From positions 1-30,202 of the forward strand of contig CAZTYW010000020.1 in NCBI GenBank assembly GCA_964617695.1: a stretch of 30,202 nucleotides of DNA, read 5' to 3'. The position numbers and the translations under genes are program-made. Shown one piece after another: positions 7,990 to 15,803 of the stretch (position 1 is its first letter; each line of letters opens with the position of its first letter). A model generated the notes under the pieces. That model was given only the letters and a program-made list of their open reading frames with translations. It made no database searches and had not been told where the DNA came from. The stretch is from CAZTYW01 sp964617695. Lineage in GTDB: Bacteria; Chloroflexota; Dehalococcoidia; UBA2247; RBG-13-53-26.

Positions 7990-8535
7990 TCAACCGCTCT
8001 GGCCAGTCAGGTCGCTCAGCTCTCGCTCAACGACCTCACGCACCGAGAAGACGGGTCCGCGTTGCCTGAATTTGGCCTCGAGCTTCTGTGCCTGCGTTTC
8101 GAAAGGGATGCTGTTGTACTGGTAGCCATTCTCGGCCCAGGCACGGAGATACAGCTCGAGGTGTCTCCGGGGACCCAGGATGTCGAACTGCACCGCGTGC
8201 ACCAGCTCGTGGAAAAGCACAGATATCCACGTGTCCAAATGCGGCTCGACGTTTCTTCGGATGACGATGCAGTCGATGAAGGTGACTCCGACAGCCCCGG
8301 AGATGTCCAGGACCGGGTTCCCCGACGCTTTCAACTCGGCGTAGAACGGGGGGTTTGAGATGCGATCCACGGTGGCCAGCCGGACCGTGTCAAGGACGCG
8401 GCTGTCGTAGTAGTCCCTCAGTGACTGCCTCTCCTCGCCCGACAACGGGCGGGCATCGGCCATGTGCAGGTCCCGCTGTTCGCAAAGCCACGGATACGAG
8501 ATTTCAATCAGGTGCGATAGCAGTTCGTCAGGCAT
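7990..8535 (-). CDS. Putative zinc metalloprotein with HELVH motif
   Basis: A 181-residue soluble protein, family not recognised by name. FHELVHAVQ (HExxH at 109-113) is the classic zinc-peptidase signature, and Glu146 in NSIPFETQA lies where a third ligand could be. The segment GNPVLDISGAVGVTFIDCIVIRR before it forms predicted beta strands, a layout seen in small conserved bacterial metallopeptidase-like proteins of unknown role. There is no signal peptide or membrane helix, so it is likely cytoplasmic. ATG 8535 has no obvious ribosome-binding site; Met25 is an alternative start. It lies 148 nt downstream of the LonC-like gene on the same strand, so both may act in protein turnover, but this is only context. 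Confidence 0.7.
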   Translation of the reverse strand: MPDELLSHLIEISYPWLCEQRDLHMADARPLSGEERQSLRDYYDSRVLDTVRLATVDRISNPPFYAELKASGNPVLDISGAVGVTFIDCIVIRRNVEPHLDTWISVLFHELVHAVQFDILGPRRHLELYLRAWAENGYQYNSIPFETQAQKLEAKFRQRGPVFSVREVVERELSDLTGQSG

Positions 8536-8683
8536 AGTGGTCAGGTGATCGCAGGGGTCATTCGCGTTCCAAAGCGGTCAGACGGATATCTGGGCCGATT
8601 CTAGCACACTGGCGCTGTTTCAATCCACAGGCAACCGCCCGGCTTGCTCCGGCCATGTCCGGGGATCGTCGGCGCTCGTTGGA

Positions 8684-11134
8684 CTACGGTTTTGTCTCTT
8701 TCTTCTCTTCATCGGCAGGCCGTGCGAACTGGCTCAACCTGGTGGCCATCGTCTTCAACTGCCTGTCGACGCTGTAGTTGATGCTGCCTTCAGGGTAGGT
8801 GCCGTCCTGGTTTCTTTCGCCAGCCGGCACACCGGTCAAGACCTCTATGCCCTCGTCAATGGTGCCCGCGGCGTATACGTGAAACATGCCTTCACGTACA
8901 GCGTCGACCACCTCCTGTCGCAGCACCAGGTTCCTGAGATTCTGGCGGGGTACCATTACTCCCTGGTCTCCAGTCAGGCCCCTGGCCCTGCAGACCTGGA
9001 AGAAGCCCTCTATCTTGTGGTTTACTCCCCCGATGGGCTGGACTTCCCCCTTCTGGTTCACCGAGCCGGTGACTGCCACATTCTGCCTTATGGGCACCCC
9101 GGACAGGCTTGACAGAAGGGCATAGAGCTCTGCGGACGATGCGCTGTCTCCCTCAACGCCCTCATAGGACTGCTCAAAACACAGGCTGGCGGACAGGGAA
9201 AGGGGGTTGTCCTGGGCATACTTCCACCCGAGGTAGCCGCTGAGGATCAGAACGCCCTTGTCATGGATTCTGCCACTGAGTTGGGACTCCCTTTCGATGT
9301 TTATGACCCCACCCCTGCCGAGGAAGGTCTTGCAGGTTATTCGCGACGGCTTGCCGAAGGTGATATCGCCGAGCTGGTAGATGCTGAGCCCGTTCACCTG
9401 GCCCACGACCTCTCCTTCGACGTCTATCATGATGGTGCCGCGGCTTATCAGGTCTCTCATTCGCTCGTCGAGGAGATTGTGCCGGAACCTCCTCTCGTCA
9501 ATTGCTTTTTCCACGTGCGGCCCGGACACCAGCTCGGCACCCTCCTGGCGGGCCCAGTATTCTGCTTCCTTGACCAGCTCCTTGACCTGGGCGAACCTGG
9601 AGGAGAGCTTCTCCTGGTCGGCCACCATCCTGGAGGCATACTCCACCACCCTGGCTACCCCGGTGCGGTCGAAGTGGCGCAGTTCGCAGTCCTCGCAGCA
9701 ACCGGCAATGAAGGCGCCGTAGGCCATCATGTTTTCCCTGGTCCTGTCGACCTCGAAGTTGAAGTCGGCCTTGATCCTGAAGATCTCCCAGAACTCCTCG
9801 TCATAGGTGGAGAGCAACTGGTAGAGCATGGCATCCCCGATCAGGACTATCTTGACTTCAATCGGCACAGGTTGAGGCCTCATCCCCTGAGGTGCGATAA
9901 GGCCGAACGCCTCGAAGGGGTCCTCGATGCGCACCTCCTTGGTCTTGATGGCTCGCTTCAAGGCAAGCCAGACTCCGGGATTCGTCAGCACCTCCCTGGC
10001 GCTCAACAGTAGATAGCCGCCGTTGGCCAGATGAAGCGCTCCTGGCTTCAGCATGGTGTGGTCGCTCAGATAGCCTCCCAGCAGGAAGCGCCTCTCAATC
10101 TTGCCGAACATGTTGGTATAGTTGGGGTTTGCCTCATCGACAACCGGGGGTCCGACGGTAGAGCTGTTGTCCACAAACACGTTCACCTGGAAGGGGAGAA
10201 AGGGGTCCCGGCCGCGCCGCAGATAGTCCGCCGGTATGCCGAGGAACTGTTGGGCCGGCTCTTCTTTCTCCTTGAAGACGTCAAGGTTGTTCAGGGTGTA
10301 GGCCTTGAGGTCTTGCAGATACTGGCTGGCCTTCTCCGGGTGCCCATACTCTTCTGTCAGGCCGCCGAAGAGCCTTGACACGGTGAAGTCTGCTATCTCC
10401 CTGTCGCTGTTTTGCAGGCTCTCCGCCGTTCTTCTCTCTATGTCTCGGGCTGCTTCGACGGTGTTCTGGAGCCTTTTCATGAGGTCGGCGCGTTTTGCCT
10501 CCAGGTCTTTCCTGACGGACTCGTCCAGTGCCACGTATTCATTCTGAGAGAGTGGCTTCCCATCTGCCACAGGCACGGCCATCGGCCCCACGGGCGTGAT
10601 CTGAAGCACGAATCCCTGCCGCTGAGCTTCTTCTTCCACGTCTCGAAACAGCTTCTGCTGTTCTGCCTGGCCCTGTTCCACCAGTGCTTTGCGGCGGGCC
10701 TGATACTCTTCGCTGGAGAACGCCTTGGCCAGGTCTCCCTTGAGCCTGTCGAGGAGCTCACCTACTCTGTCCCTGAAGGCCTTGCCCCTTCCCTGTCGCA
10801 GGTTCAGGACCTGGGGCCGGTCAGGGTCGGTGAAGTTGTACAGGTAGCACCAGTCTTCCGGGTTGGCCTGCTCTGTCGCCTGCTTCTCCTTTACCACTCT
10901 TTCCAGGTATGTCTTGACCATCGAGGTCTTGCCTGTTCCGGTGAGCCCGGCGACGTAGATATTGTAGCCGTCGTGGTTCATTGACAGGCCGAACTCAATA
11001 GCCCGAATGGCCCTTTCCTGGCCAATGAACTCCCGCAGCGGTGCCAGCTCCTTGGTGCAGTCGAAGTCAAAGATGGCCGGGTCACACTGCCAGCGCAATT
11101 TGTCTGCCGAGACTTCGTACTTGGCGACGTCCAT
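8684..11134 (-). CDS. LonC/LonB-type ATP-dependent protease (AAA + Lon catalytic domain)
   Basis: An 816-residue soluble protein of the predicted ATP-dependent protease group (COG1067-like). The N-terminal half holds an AAA module with Walker A GLTGTGKT (residues 63-70, Lys69), split by a long helical, charge-rich insertion, then a HLANGGYLLL Walker-B-like strand. The C-terminal Lon protease domain has the catalytic Ser664 in GDSASSAE and Lys707 in GGVNHKIEGF, 43 residues apart as in Lon. It should degrade unfolded or specific proteins in the cytoplasm; members of the LonC branch can have weak or absent ATPase activity, which cannot be judged here. The start at 11134 is fixed by AGGGAGGAGG at 11141-11150, 6 nt upstream; the frame is open further up, but that extension has no homology signal. 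The next same-strand gene is the HELVH protein. Confidence 0.93.
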   Translation of the reverse strand: MDVAKYEVSADKLRWQCDPAIFDFDCTKELAPLREFIGQERAIRAIEFGLSMNHDGYNIYVAGLTGTGKTSMVKTYLERVVKEKQATEQANPEDWCYLYNFTDPDRPQVLNLRQGRGKAFRDRVGELLDRLKGDLAKAFSSEEYQARRKALVEQGQAEQQKLFRDVEEEAQRQGFVLQITPVGPMAVPVADGKPLSQNEYVALDESVRKDLEAKRADLMKRLQNTVEAARDIERRTAESLQNSDREIADFTVSRLFGGLTEEYGHPEKASQYLQDLKAYTLNNLDVFKEKEEPAQQFLGIPADYLRRGRDPFLPFQVNVFVDNSSTVGPPVVDEANPNYTNMFGKIERRFLLGGYLSDHTMLKPGALHLANGGYLLLSAREVLTNPGVWLALKRAIKTKEVRIEDPFEAFGLIAPQGMRPQPVPIEVKIVLIGDAMLYQLLSTYDEEFWEIFRIKADFNFEVDRTRENMMAYGAFIAGCCEDCELRHFDRTGVARVVEYASRMVADQEKLSSRFAQVKELVKEAEYWARQEGAELVSGPHVEKAIDERRFRHNLLDERMRDLISRGTIMIDVEGEVVGQVNGLSIYQLGDITFGKPSRITCKTFLGRGGVINIERESQLSGRIHDKGVLILSGYLGWKYAQDNPLSLSASLCFEQSYEGVEGDSASSAELYALLSSLSGVPIRQNVAVTGSVNQKGEVQPIGGVNHKIEGFFQVCRARGLTGDQGVMVPRQNLRNLVLRQEVVDAVREGMFHVYAAGTIDEGIEVLTGVPAGERNQDGTYPEGSINYSVDRQLKTMATRLSQFARPADEEKKETKP

Positions 11135-11357
11135 GGCAAGCCTCCTCCCTGTGGCAAAGATGGTTTCGCCTGCGCGTGACTTTGAACGGAAGGCTTGGAG
11201 GGAGCTTCTCCAGGTCGGACGCATCGCCCAACTGCCAGCAGCGATGCCATGCAGCCCCTCCCTCCGCCTAACTCATATCATTTTGTCCCAGGCTCCAGCA
11301 AGCACCCGTTCCGCAGATATCCAGGCCAGACCCAGGGTCGTTGCCTGGCGTGCGAGG

Positions 11358-11386
11358 TTGACACTGGTCTGCCCCGTCCCTAGACT
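11358..11386 (+). promoter_or_regulatory. Sigma-70-like promoter abutting the HNH-like gene
   Basis: Perfect TTGACA (11358-11363), a 17-nt spacer and TAGACT (11381-11386). The ATG at 11393 begins 6 nt after the -10, where transcription would start, so the mRNA would be leaderless. This fits the lack of a ribosome-binding site. Confidence 0.6.
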
Positions 11387-11392
11387 ACTGCC

Positions 11393-11614
11393 ATGACGGG
11401 GGCTTTCTCCGAATCGACCAAGGAAGAAGCGTACAAACGGTCTGCTGGGTGGTGTGAGTGCATGAATACGGGCCATGGGCACACGGGCAGATGCCCGAAT
11501 TCAACTTGGTGGCAAAGGAATGTGCGTTTCCTCCGGGTTGACCCCAATGGCCCCGACGTTCTGTCCAACTGTGAGGCCGTCTGCACTGACTGCTATGAGC
11601 GTGTTGCCTGGTGA
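11393..11614 (+). CDS. Small HNH-like zinc-finger protein, catalytic His apparently lost
   Basis: A 73-residue protein. CECMNTGHGHTGRC followed by LSNCEAVCTDCYERV matches a small HNH-endonuclease-like family whose members usually read LSNC-x-LC-x-x-CH near the end. Four structural Cys that could hold zinc are present (in GRC and CxxC), but the final CH is CY (CTDCYE) and the central His-rich part is RFLRVDPNGPD, with no His. I infer a zinc-binding fold that probably does not cut DNA, perhaps DNA- or RNA-binding. It sits on the opposite strand to its neighbours, between the LonC-like and DUF4097 genes, with a good promoter directly at its start. The small size lowers certainty. Confidence 0.6.
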   Translation: MTGAFSESTKEEAYKRSAGWCECMNTGHGHTGRCPNSTWWQRNVRFLRVDPNGPDVLSNCEAVCTDCYERVAW

Positions 11615-11751
11615 AATACGCTGAAATCTGACCGTGGTCACCCTTGTCGATTGTTGGCTGCATAACAGCGGCCCCAGATGCTACTTTGAGTCGCCTTAGA
11701 CCGTCTCCGCGCGAGGCCGACACATGCGTGGTCCGCCGTCCCTGATGGGGT

Positions 11752-12684
11752 CTACCTGATGGTCACGTCTCCATTGGAGGTGCGAATGAGGAGACTCGCC
11801 TCGCCGTCTCCGATAGTGCCAATCAGCCTGCCTTCTCCTTTCGACGTGACAACCACAGGCAGCTCGCTGTCAACAACTCCGTTGCTGGTCTCGGCATCCA
11901 GCCGGAAGCTGGGCGTCCCCGTAAGCTCTACGACCACATCCCCGTTTGAAGTCAGCAGCCGGTTGCTCCCGCCAGCGGTCATCTGTCCGGCAAATGAAAT
12001 CCGTCCATTGCTCGTTTCGACGTCGAACTCACCCTTCACACCACGCAAGTCCACCTGACCGTTGGATGTCCTGAGAGTAACGGTGCCCGTCATGCCTTGA
12101 ACCTCGATAGCACCGTTGCTGGTCCTTGCTTCGTAGTCGCCGGTGACGTTGGTCAGGTTGATCGCCCCATTGGACGTCTCAAGGAGCCCGCTTCCTTCAA
12201 TACCCCGGACGTTGATACGTCCGTTGCTGGTGTCGAGATCCACGTCGGTTCTTTTTGGCGCATGTATGGTGATGTCCGCTTCAGGATCGTGACGAAACAA
12301 CGACCACCCTCCGGTCTTCTGGACGTCGAGGGTAATGGTGTCGCCGTCCTGATCGACGTTGTATTCGAGCCTGTCAGCACCTACTAGCGTCGCCTGGACG
12401 CGAACTTCGTTGTCCGGGCCGGCGTTCACTTCGACGTATCCGTTCGTGTCACTCAGGACCAAGCTGGGGGAGGCACCGACGGTGAAAGTGTCATCTCGCG
12501 TCTCGGTAGGGCCGGCGCTGCAACTGGTGAACGCCACGAGCACGCCGATGCACACCACGATCAGAAAACGCCCCGCACCGTGCAGGGCGCCATAGTCGCT
12601 GACCGCGGGCGACAAGAGTTTTGCCCCCGACGTGGAGATTGTCTGGTGTGGGGACAGGCTGCGACCGTACGTTCGCGTCATCAT
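11752..12684 (-). CDS. DUF4097-type beta-repeat protein, probable lipoprotein
   Basis: A 310-residue protein. A hydrophobic segment (about 39-53, GRFLIVVCIGVLVAF) ends in TSCSAG, a lipobox-like site with Cys55, so it is probably exported and lipid-anchored. The rest is beta strand, built from eight repeats around the motif TSNG (DTSNGRI, ETSNGAI, RTSNGQV and so on), the pattern of DUF4097/DUF4098 right-handed beta-helix or adhesin-like domains. The molecular role of this family is unknown; members often accompany anti-sigma or stress systems. The chosen ATG gives a long region before the signal; a TTG at Leu24 would give a more usual signal peptide. It follows the DUF3243-like gene by 24 nt on the same strand, so they are probably one operon. 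Confidence 0.8.
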   Translation of the reverse strand: MMTRTYGRSLSPHQTISTSGAKLLSPAVSDYGALHGAGRFLIVVCIGVLVAFTSCSAGPTETRDDTFTVGASPSLVLSDTNGYVEVNAGPDNEVRVQATLVGADRLEYNVDQDGDTITLDVQKTGGWSLFRHDPEADITIHAPKRTDVDLDTSNGRINVRGIEGSGLLETSNGAINLTNVTGDYEARTSNGAIEVQGMTGTVTLRTSNGQVDLRGVKGEFDVETSNGRISFAGQMTAGGSNRLLTSNGDVVVELTGTPSFRLDAETSNGVVDSELPVVVTSKGEGRLIGTIGDGEASLLIRTSNGDVTIR

Positions 12685-12708
12685 ATCGTAGCCGCGTGCT
12701 GCCGGCCG

Positions 12709-12981
12709 CTAGTCCACCATTTTGAATATCAGGCCGGCCAGCGTTCTGCGCTCTTCAGGAGTCGCCTTGTCCCACATTTCTTTGAGCAACTCTTCTTCCT
12801 TGGTGGCAGGGCATACTTTGTTTGCCAGGAAGTCACCAACCCCGACCGACAGTCTCTTGATATCATCGTCGGACAGGCCAAGCTTTCGAGCCTCCTCTAT
12901 GGCCTCCTTCAGGGTGCTTCTCCATTGGTTCCAGTCCTTCATGAAATCCATCGCATCGAGGCATTTCGTTTTCTGTTCCAT
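12709..12981 (-). CDS. DUF3243-like small protein
   Basis: A 90-residue, wholly helical, soluble protein. It has the DUF3243 pattern known from Bacillus YmfJ: a central W-x-x-x-L...A...G-L-S-D-D/E segment, then GDFLANKVCPATKEEELLKEMWDKATPEER and an ALA-type closing helix ending KMVD. No function is established for the family. GGAGGTAAGAG directly before ATG 12981 is a good ribosome-binding site. It precedes the DUF4097 gene by 24 nt and probably shares its mRNA. Confidence 0.8.
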   Translation of the reverse strand: MEQKTKCLDAMDFMKDWNQWRSTLKEAIEEARKLGLSDDDIKRLSVGVGDFLANKVCPATKEEELLKEMWDKATPEERRTLAGLIFKMVD

Positions 12982-13060
12982 CTCTTACCTCCGGTTCTCA
13001 CCGAGGAATCCCGTTCTGGTGCCAGACCTCGGCCGCGGTTTGGGGCTGATCGTCAGATTC

Positions 13061-13069
13061 AGAATAGCA
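13061..13069 (-). promoter_or_regulatory. Possible extended -10 for the DUF3243/DUF4097 operon
   Basis: On the minus strand TGC is followed by TATTCT (13066 to 13061), an extended -10 lying 80 nt before the ATG at 12981. No clear -35 is seen. Confidence 0.3.
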
Positions 13070-13180
13070 TCGCTGAAGTTAATATGGGGTTAAGAGGGGT
13101 TTCGAAACTGTTGCCTGATGGATACTCTTGGGTTAGCGGGAGTTCGCCCTGCTGTCTGGATTGAGCAGAGTAAATGTGAC

Positions 13181-13217
13181 AAAACGAAGGAGGATGGCCA
13201 CGTAGGTGCCATCCTCC
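13181..13217 (-). terminator. Rho-independent terminator of the zinc-ribbon gene
   Basis: GGAGGATGGC (13189-13198) is perfectly complementary to GCCATCCTCC (13208-13217), a 10-bp stem with a 9-nt loop. On the minus strand the stem is followed by TTCGTTTTGTC. It starts about 30 nt after the zinc-ribbon stop codon at 13248. Confidence 0.75.
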
Positions 13218-13247
13218 CTTTGCTGTTTCGTTTGCAGCAGGCGTGCT

Positions 13248-13556
13248 TTAGCGCTTGGTTCTGGAGTAGCAGTCGCTGCAGTACACCGGGCGCCCGTTTC
13301 TTGGCTCAAAGGGTACCTGTGTTTCGGTGCCACAAGAGGCGCACACAGCAGGAAACATCTCTCTCTGCCTCTGATAGCCATAGCCGTCGCGGTCGCCATA
13401 GGTACTGCGCCGCTGCTTCCTGGCTTCCCGGCATTGAGGACAACGCTTGGGCTCGTTGGTAAAGCCCTTGGTAGCAAAGAACTCCTGCTCGGCAGCGGTG
13501 AAGGTGAAACTTGCGCTGCACTCTACGCACTCGAGCGTCTTGTCCACGTAGCTCAT
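13248..13556 (-). CDS. Small double zinc-ribbon protein
   Basis: A 102-residue protein with three visible CxxC knuckles plus one CxxC-type pair: CVEC (residues 10-13), CPQC, CASC and CSDC, forming two treble-clef or ribbon zinc sites. The N-terminal half (TLECVECSASFTFTAAEQEFFATKGF...PKRCPQCREARK) matches the probable zinc-ribbon domain family often found as stand-alone bacterial proteins; the second half resembles the CxxC-x-x-x-VPF-x-P...P-VYC-x-x-C unit. It may bind nucleic acid or act as a small regulator; the function is not established. GGAGG precedes the ATG by 6 nt. The start codon lies inside an 11-bp inverted repeat (13554-13604), and a clear terminator follows. Confidence 0.85.
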   Translation of the reverse strand: MSYVDKTLECVECSASFTFTAAEQEFFATKGFTNEPKRCPQCREARKQRRSTYGDRDGYGYQRQREMFPAVCASCGTETQVPFEPRNGRPVYCSDCYSRTKR

Positions 13557-13604
13557 GGATGACCTCCTTTCCTTTAGGACTCGGTTGCAGTTTGGTCATC
13601 CATG
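13554..13604 (-). promoter_or_regulatory. Inverted repeat covering the zinc-ribbon start codon
   Basis: CATGGATGACC (13554-13564) and GGTCATCCATG (13594-13604) are a perfect 11-bp inverted repeat with a 29-nt loop. In the minus-strand mRNA the 3' arm contains the ATG and the last G of the ribosome-binding site, so pairing would hide the start codon. This suggests translational control. Confidence 0.5.
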
Positions 13605-13911
13605 GCCTGGGGTAGAGGTAATGGTTTCCAAAGGTCGGACTTGCAAACTTCTAACCGGCTGTCCCCTAGTACACCACAGAATCATAACTTTGTCAAACCC
13701 TGGTCATTCGATGCTGATGGGGTGGAGTTGCCCGGAATGGCCGTAGCACTTTTGACGCCCTGGACTGCTCAGTCATTGTCTTCGAGGGGTGTGAGGTGTA
13801 GAATGCTGGCTGATCGCCACGGGCGAGCATGACGCCGACGAAGCTATGGGCGCCCGAGGGCTTCCTGGGCGCACCCGTGCTTGAAGGCTTGCTGAACACA
13901 CGGGAGGGGTC
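13605..13911 (+). promoter_or_regulatory. Intergenic region with candidate nitroreductase promoter (13776-13804)
   Basis: TTGTCT (13776-13781), a 17-nt spacer and TAGAAT (13799-13804) form a good promoter-like pair 107 nt before the nitroreductase ATG. The rest of this stretch between divergent genes shows no gene that I can support. Confidence 0.4.
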
Positions 13912-14754
13912 ATGGGTGGACAAATGGAGATGGACATTCCGTTCGCCAGATGGCATGCTGCCATTCCGGTCAGAAGGTCGCGACGCAAATTCGACTCCAG
14001 AGAGCTGGATGCCAGTGCACTGGAGCATTTGCGAATGATGTGCCAGGACTTCAGACCTTTTACGCAAGCCCGTTGCGAGCTGGTAACGGAATCGCCGCAC
14101 AGGGTCTTCAAGGGTGCTATCGGGCCCTACGGCAAGATCAAAGGTGCGCCGGCCTTTGTTGCTTTTGTTGGCGACATGGATGATCCCCATGTCCAGGAAA
14201 AGGTTGGCTACCTGGGCGAAGGCATCATACTTGAGGCAACGGCCATGGGTCTGGCCACCTGCTGGGTGGGAGGGTTCTTTCGCAGGGCGGTTGCGGCGTC
14301 TCTCGTTGGCATTGCGGCCAACGAAAGGGTTCTGGCCGTCACCCCTGTTGGTCATGCCGCGGACCGGCTTTCGCTAGAAGAGAAGGTGATGACAGGCTTC
14401 GGCCGTGCGCACAGGCGCAAGCCAGTGTCCGAACTCGTTGCCGGACTGGATGAAGGGCAATGGCCGCAGTGGATGAGATCGTGTTTGGAGGCGGCCAGGA
14501 TGGCTCCTTCAGCCGTCAACCGGCAGCCCTGGCGCTTCTATCTGGAGCCGGGCAGCATAACGGTCTCAGCAGGCAGCGGTAGATTCGACTTCGCTGTGTC
14601 CAAGCGGCTGGATTGCGGAATTGCCATGTTGCACATCGAGGTAGCGGCGCTGGACTCTGGCGCCAGAGGCGACTGGGAGTTTCTGGAGCCACCCGGCGTA
14701 GCCAGGTTTACAGTATCGGCTGCGGCCCGGGGTCAGAGCGACTGCGTCTGCTAA
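13912..14754 (+). CDS. Nitroreductase-family protein (TM1586 type)
   Basis: A 280-residue protein built as two related halves, the layout of the putative TM1586 nitroreductase family. The first half opens with IPVRRSRRKFDSRELD, the usual FMN-phosphate-binding Arg cluster of nitroreductases, followed by GYLGEGIILEATAMGLATCWVGGFF, the conserved helix at the dimer/FMN interface. The second half has EAARMAPSAVNRQPWRFYLE, the canonical A-P-S-x-x-N-x-Q-P-W flavin motif. It should be a cytoplasmic FMN-dependent NAD(P)H oxidoreductase; the substrate is unknown. GGGAGGGG 3-5 nt upstream supports ATG 13912. A hydrolase gene begins 29 nt downstream on the same strand. Confidence 0.85.
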   Translation: MGGQMEMDIPFARWHAAIPVRRSRRKFDSRELDASALEHLRMMCQDFRPFTQARCELVTESPHRVFKGAIGPYGKIKGAPAFVAFVGDMDDPHVQEKVGYLGEGIILEATAMGLATCWVGGFFRRAVAASLVGIAANERVLAVTPVGHAADRLSLEEKVMTGFGRAHRRKPVSELVAGLDEGQWPQWMRSCLEAARMAPSAVNRQPWRFYLEPGSITVSAGSGRFDFAVSKRLDCGIAMLHIEVAALDSGARGDWEFLEPPGVARFTVSAAARGQSDCVC

Positions 14755-14783
14755 TATTGACGCTGGAGGGAAACGAGCTAGCG

Positions 14784-15593
14784 GTGCCGACGGCCAGAGT
14801 GCATGACATCAACATCTATTACGAGGCGCGCGGAGAGGGCGAGCCGCTGCTGCTGATAATGGGACTCGGAGGTGGCTCCAGCATGTGGTGGCACCAGGTG
14901 GAGGCGTTCTCTGAGGAACACAGAGTCGTCACCTTTGACTACAGGGGCGTGGGGCGCAGCGACAAGCCCGACATACCTTACTCGGTTGAGATGTTGGTTG
15001 GCGACACAGTCGGCTTGCTGGAGAGTCTGGAGATCGGGTCGGCGCATATTTATGGGCTCTCTATGGGAGGGATGATCGCTCAGGAAATAGCCTTGCGCCG
15101 TCCGGAGATGGTGACAAGCCTGATCCTGGGAGCCACTTCGTGCGGCGGGAGTCACGCCATAGCCCCATCACACGAAACGCTTCAGGCCCTGTTTGGATCA
15201 CTCACGCTGCCTCCTGCGGAGGCAGCCTCCGCCGTGGCCTCGCTTATCTTCAGCCCGGCCTTCATCGAGAGCAGTCCGGGCCAGATCAAGGAGATGATGG
15301 CCAGGGGGATGGAAAGCCCGCCATCGCCACATGGCTTCAGGCGCCAGGCCGAAGCAATCGCCGGCTTTGATTCATACGACCGACTCGGCGAAATAAGCGT
15401 CCCCACGCTGGTGATAGCAGGCACGGAGGACAGGCTTTTGCCCTTCGAAAACTCGAGGGTCCTCGCCTCGAGGATACCAGATGCCGAACTTGCCCTGCTC
15501 GACGGTGCTGGGCACGGCTACATCTGGGAAGTGGCGGATGAAGCAGACCGCATTGTGCTGCAGTTCCTGAGGCGACACCGCGGACAGGCTTGA
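14784..15593 (+). CDS. Alpha/beta hydrolase
   Basis: A 269-residue soluble hydrolase. The oxyanion-hole region is LIMGLGGGSSMWW, the nucleophile Ser93 lies in GLSMGG, Asp216 follows GTED, and His244 is in GAGHGYIWE; the order and spacing are those of the alpha/beta-hydrolase fold, near the esterase/3-oxoadipate enol-lactonase group. The variable lid (about 120-195) is helical. I chose GTG 14784 because the protein then starts MPTARVHDINIYYEARG, the usual length before the first strand. GGAGGG is 13 nt upstream, a little far, so TTG 14757 remains possible. It follows the nitroreductase closely and probably shares its transcript. Substrate is unknown. Confidence 0.88.
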   Translation: MPTARVHDINIYYEARGEGEPLLLIMGLGGGSSMWWHQVEAFSEEHRVVTFDYRGVGRSDKPDIPYSVEMLVGDTVGLLESLEIGSAHIYGLSMGGMIAQEIALRRPEMVTSLILGATSCGGSHAIAPSHETLQALFGSLTLPPAEAASAVASLIFSPAFIESSPGQIKEMMARGMESPPSPHGFRRQAEAIAGFDSYDRLGEISVPTLVIAGTEDRLLPFENSRVLASRIPDAELALLDGAGHGYIWEVADEADRIVLQFLRRHRGQA

Positions 15594-15716
15594 CAAAACG
15601 TCCGGCAGCACGGATGTTGCGCAACGGCAAGCGGTGCCGGGTTGGGTGCTTGGACCGGCATCGTCGCAGGTCGGTGTCTATTGTCAAGGCGCAAGCCAGG
15701 TGGACGCTGCGGTGGC

Positions 15717-15745
15717 TTGACAGATGCCAACATGTGTAGTAGAAA
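15717..15745 (+). promoter_or_regulatory. Candidate promoter for hybrid histidine kinase
   Basis: Perfect TTGACA (15717-15722), a 17-nt spacer and TAGAAA (15740-15745), 58 nt before the kinase ATG. The 210-nt gap before the kinase shows nothing else. Confidence 0.35.
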
Positions 15746-15803
15746 TCTGGCGGGTTATGGGACTCTCGGTTATGACAGGGGCATGTGCGATTTCATTAGG
15801 TAG

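Noticed and set aside
9263..10012. Plus-strand open frame of about 250 codons within the LonC-like gene
   Set aside because: Mirrors LonC codons in the antisense frame; no motif or ribosome-binding site.
9105..15595. Shared string GGACAGGCTTGACA at about 9105 and 15582
   Set aside because: Only two copies, one within LonC coding sequence and one at the end of the hydrolase gene; no flanking structure, so probably chance.
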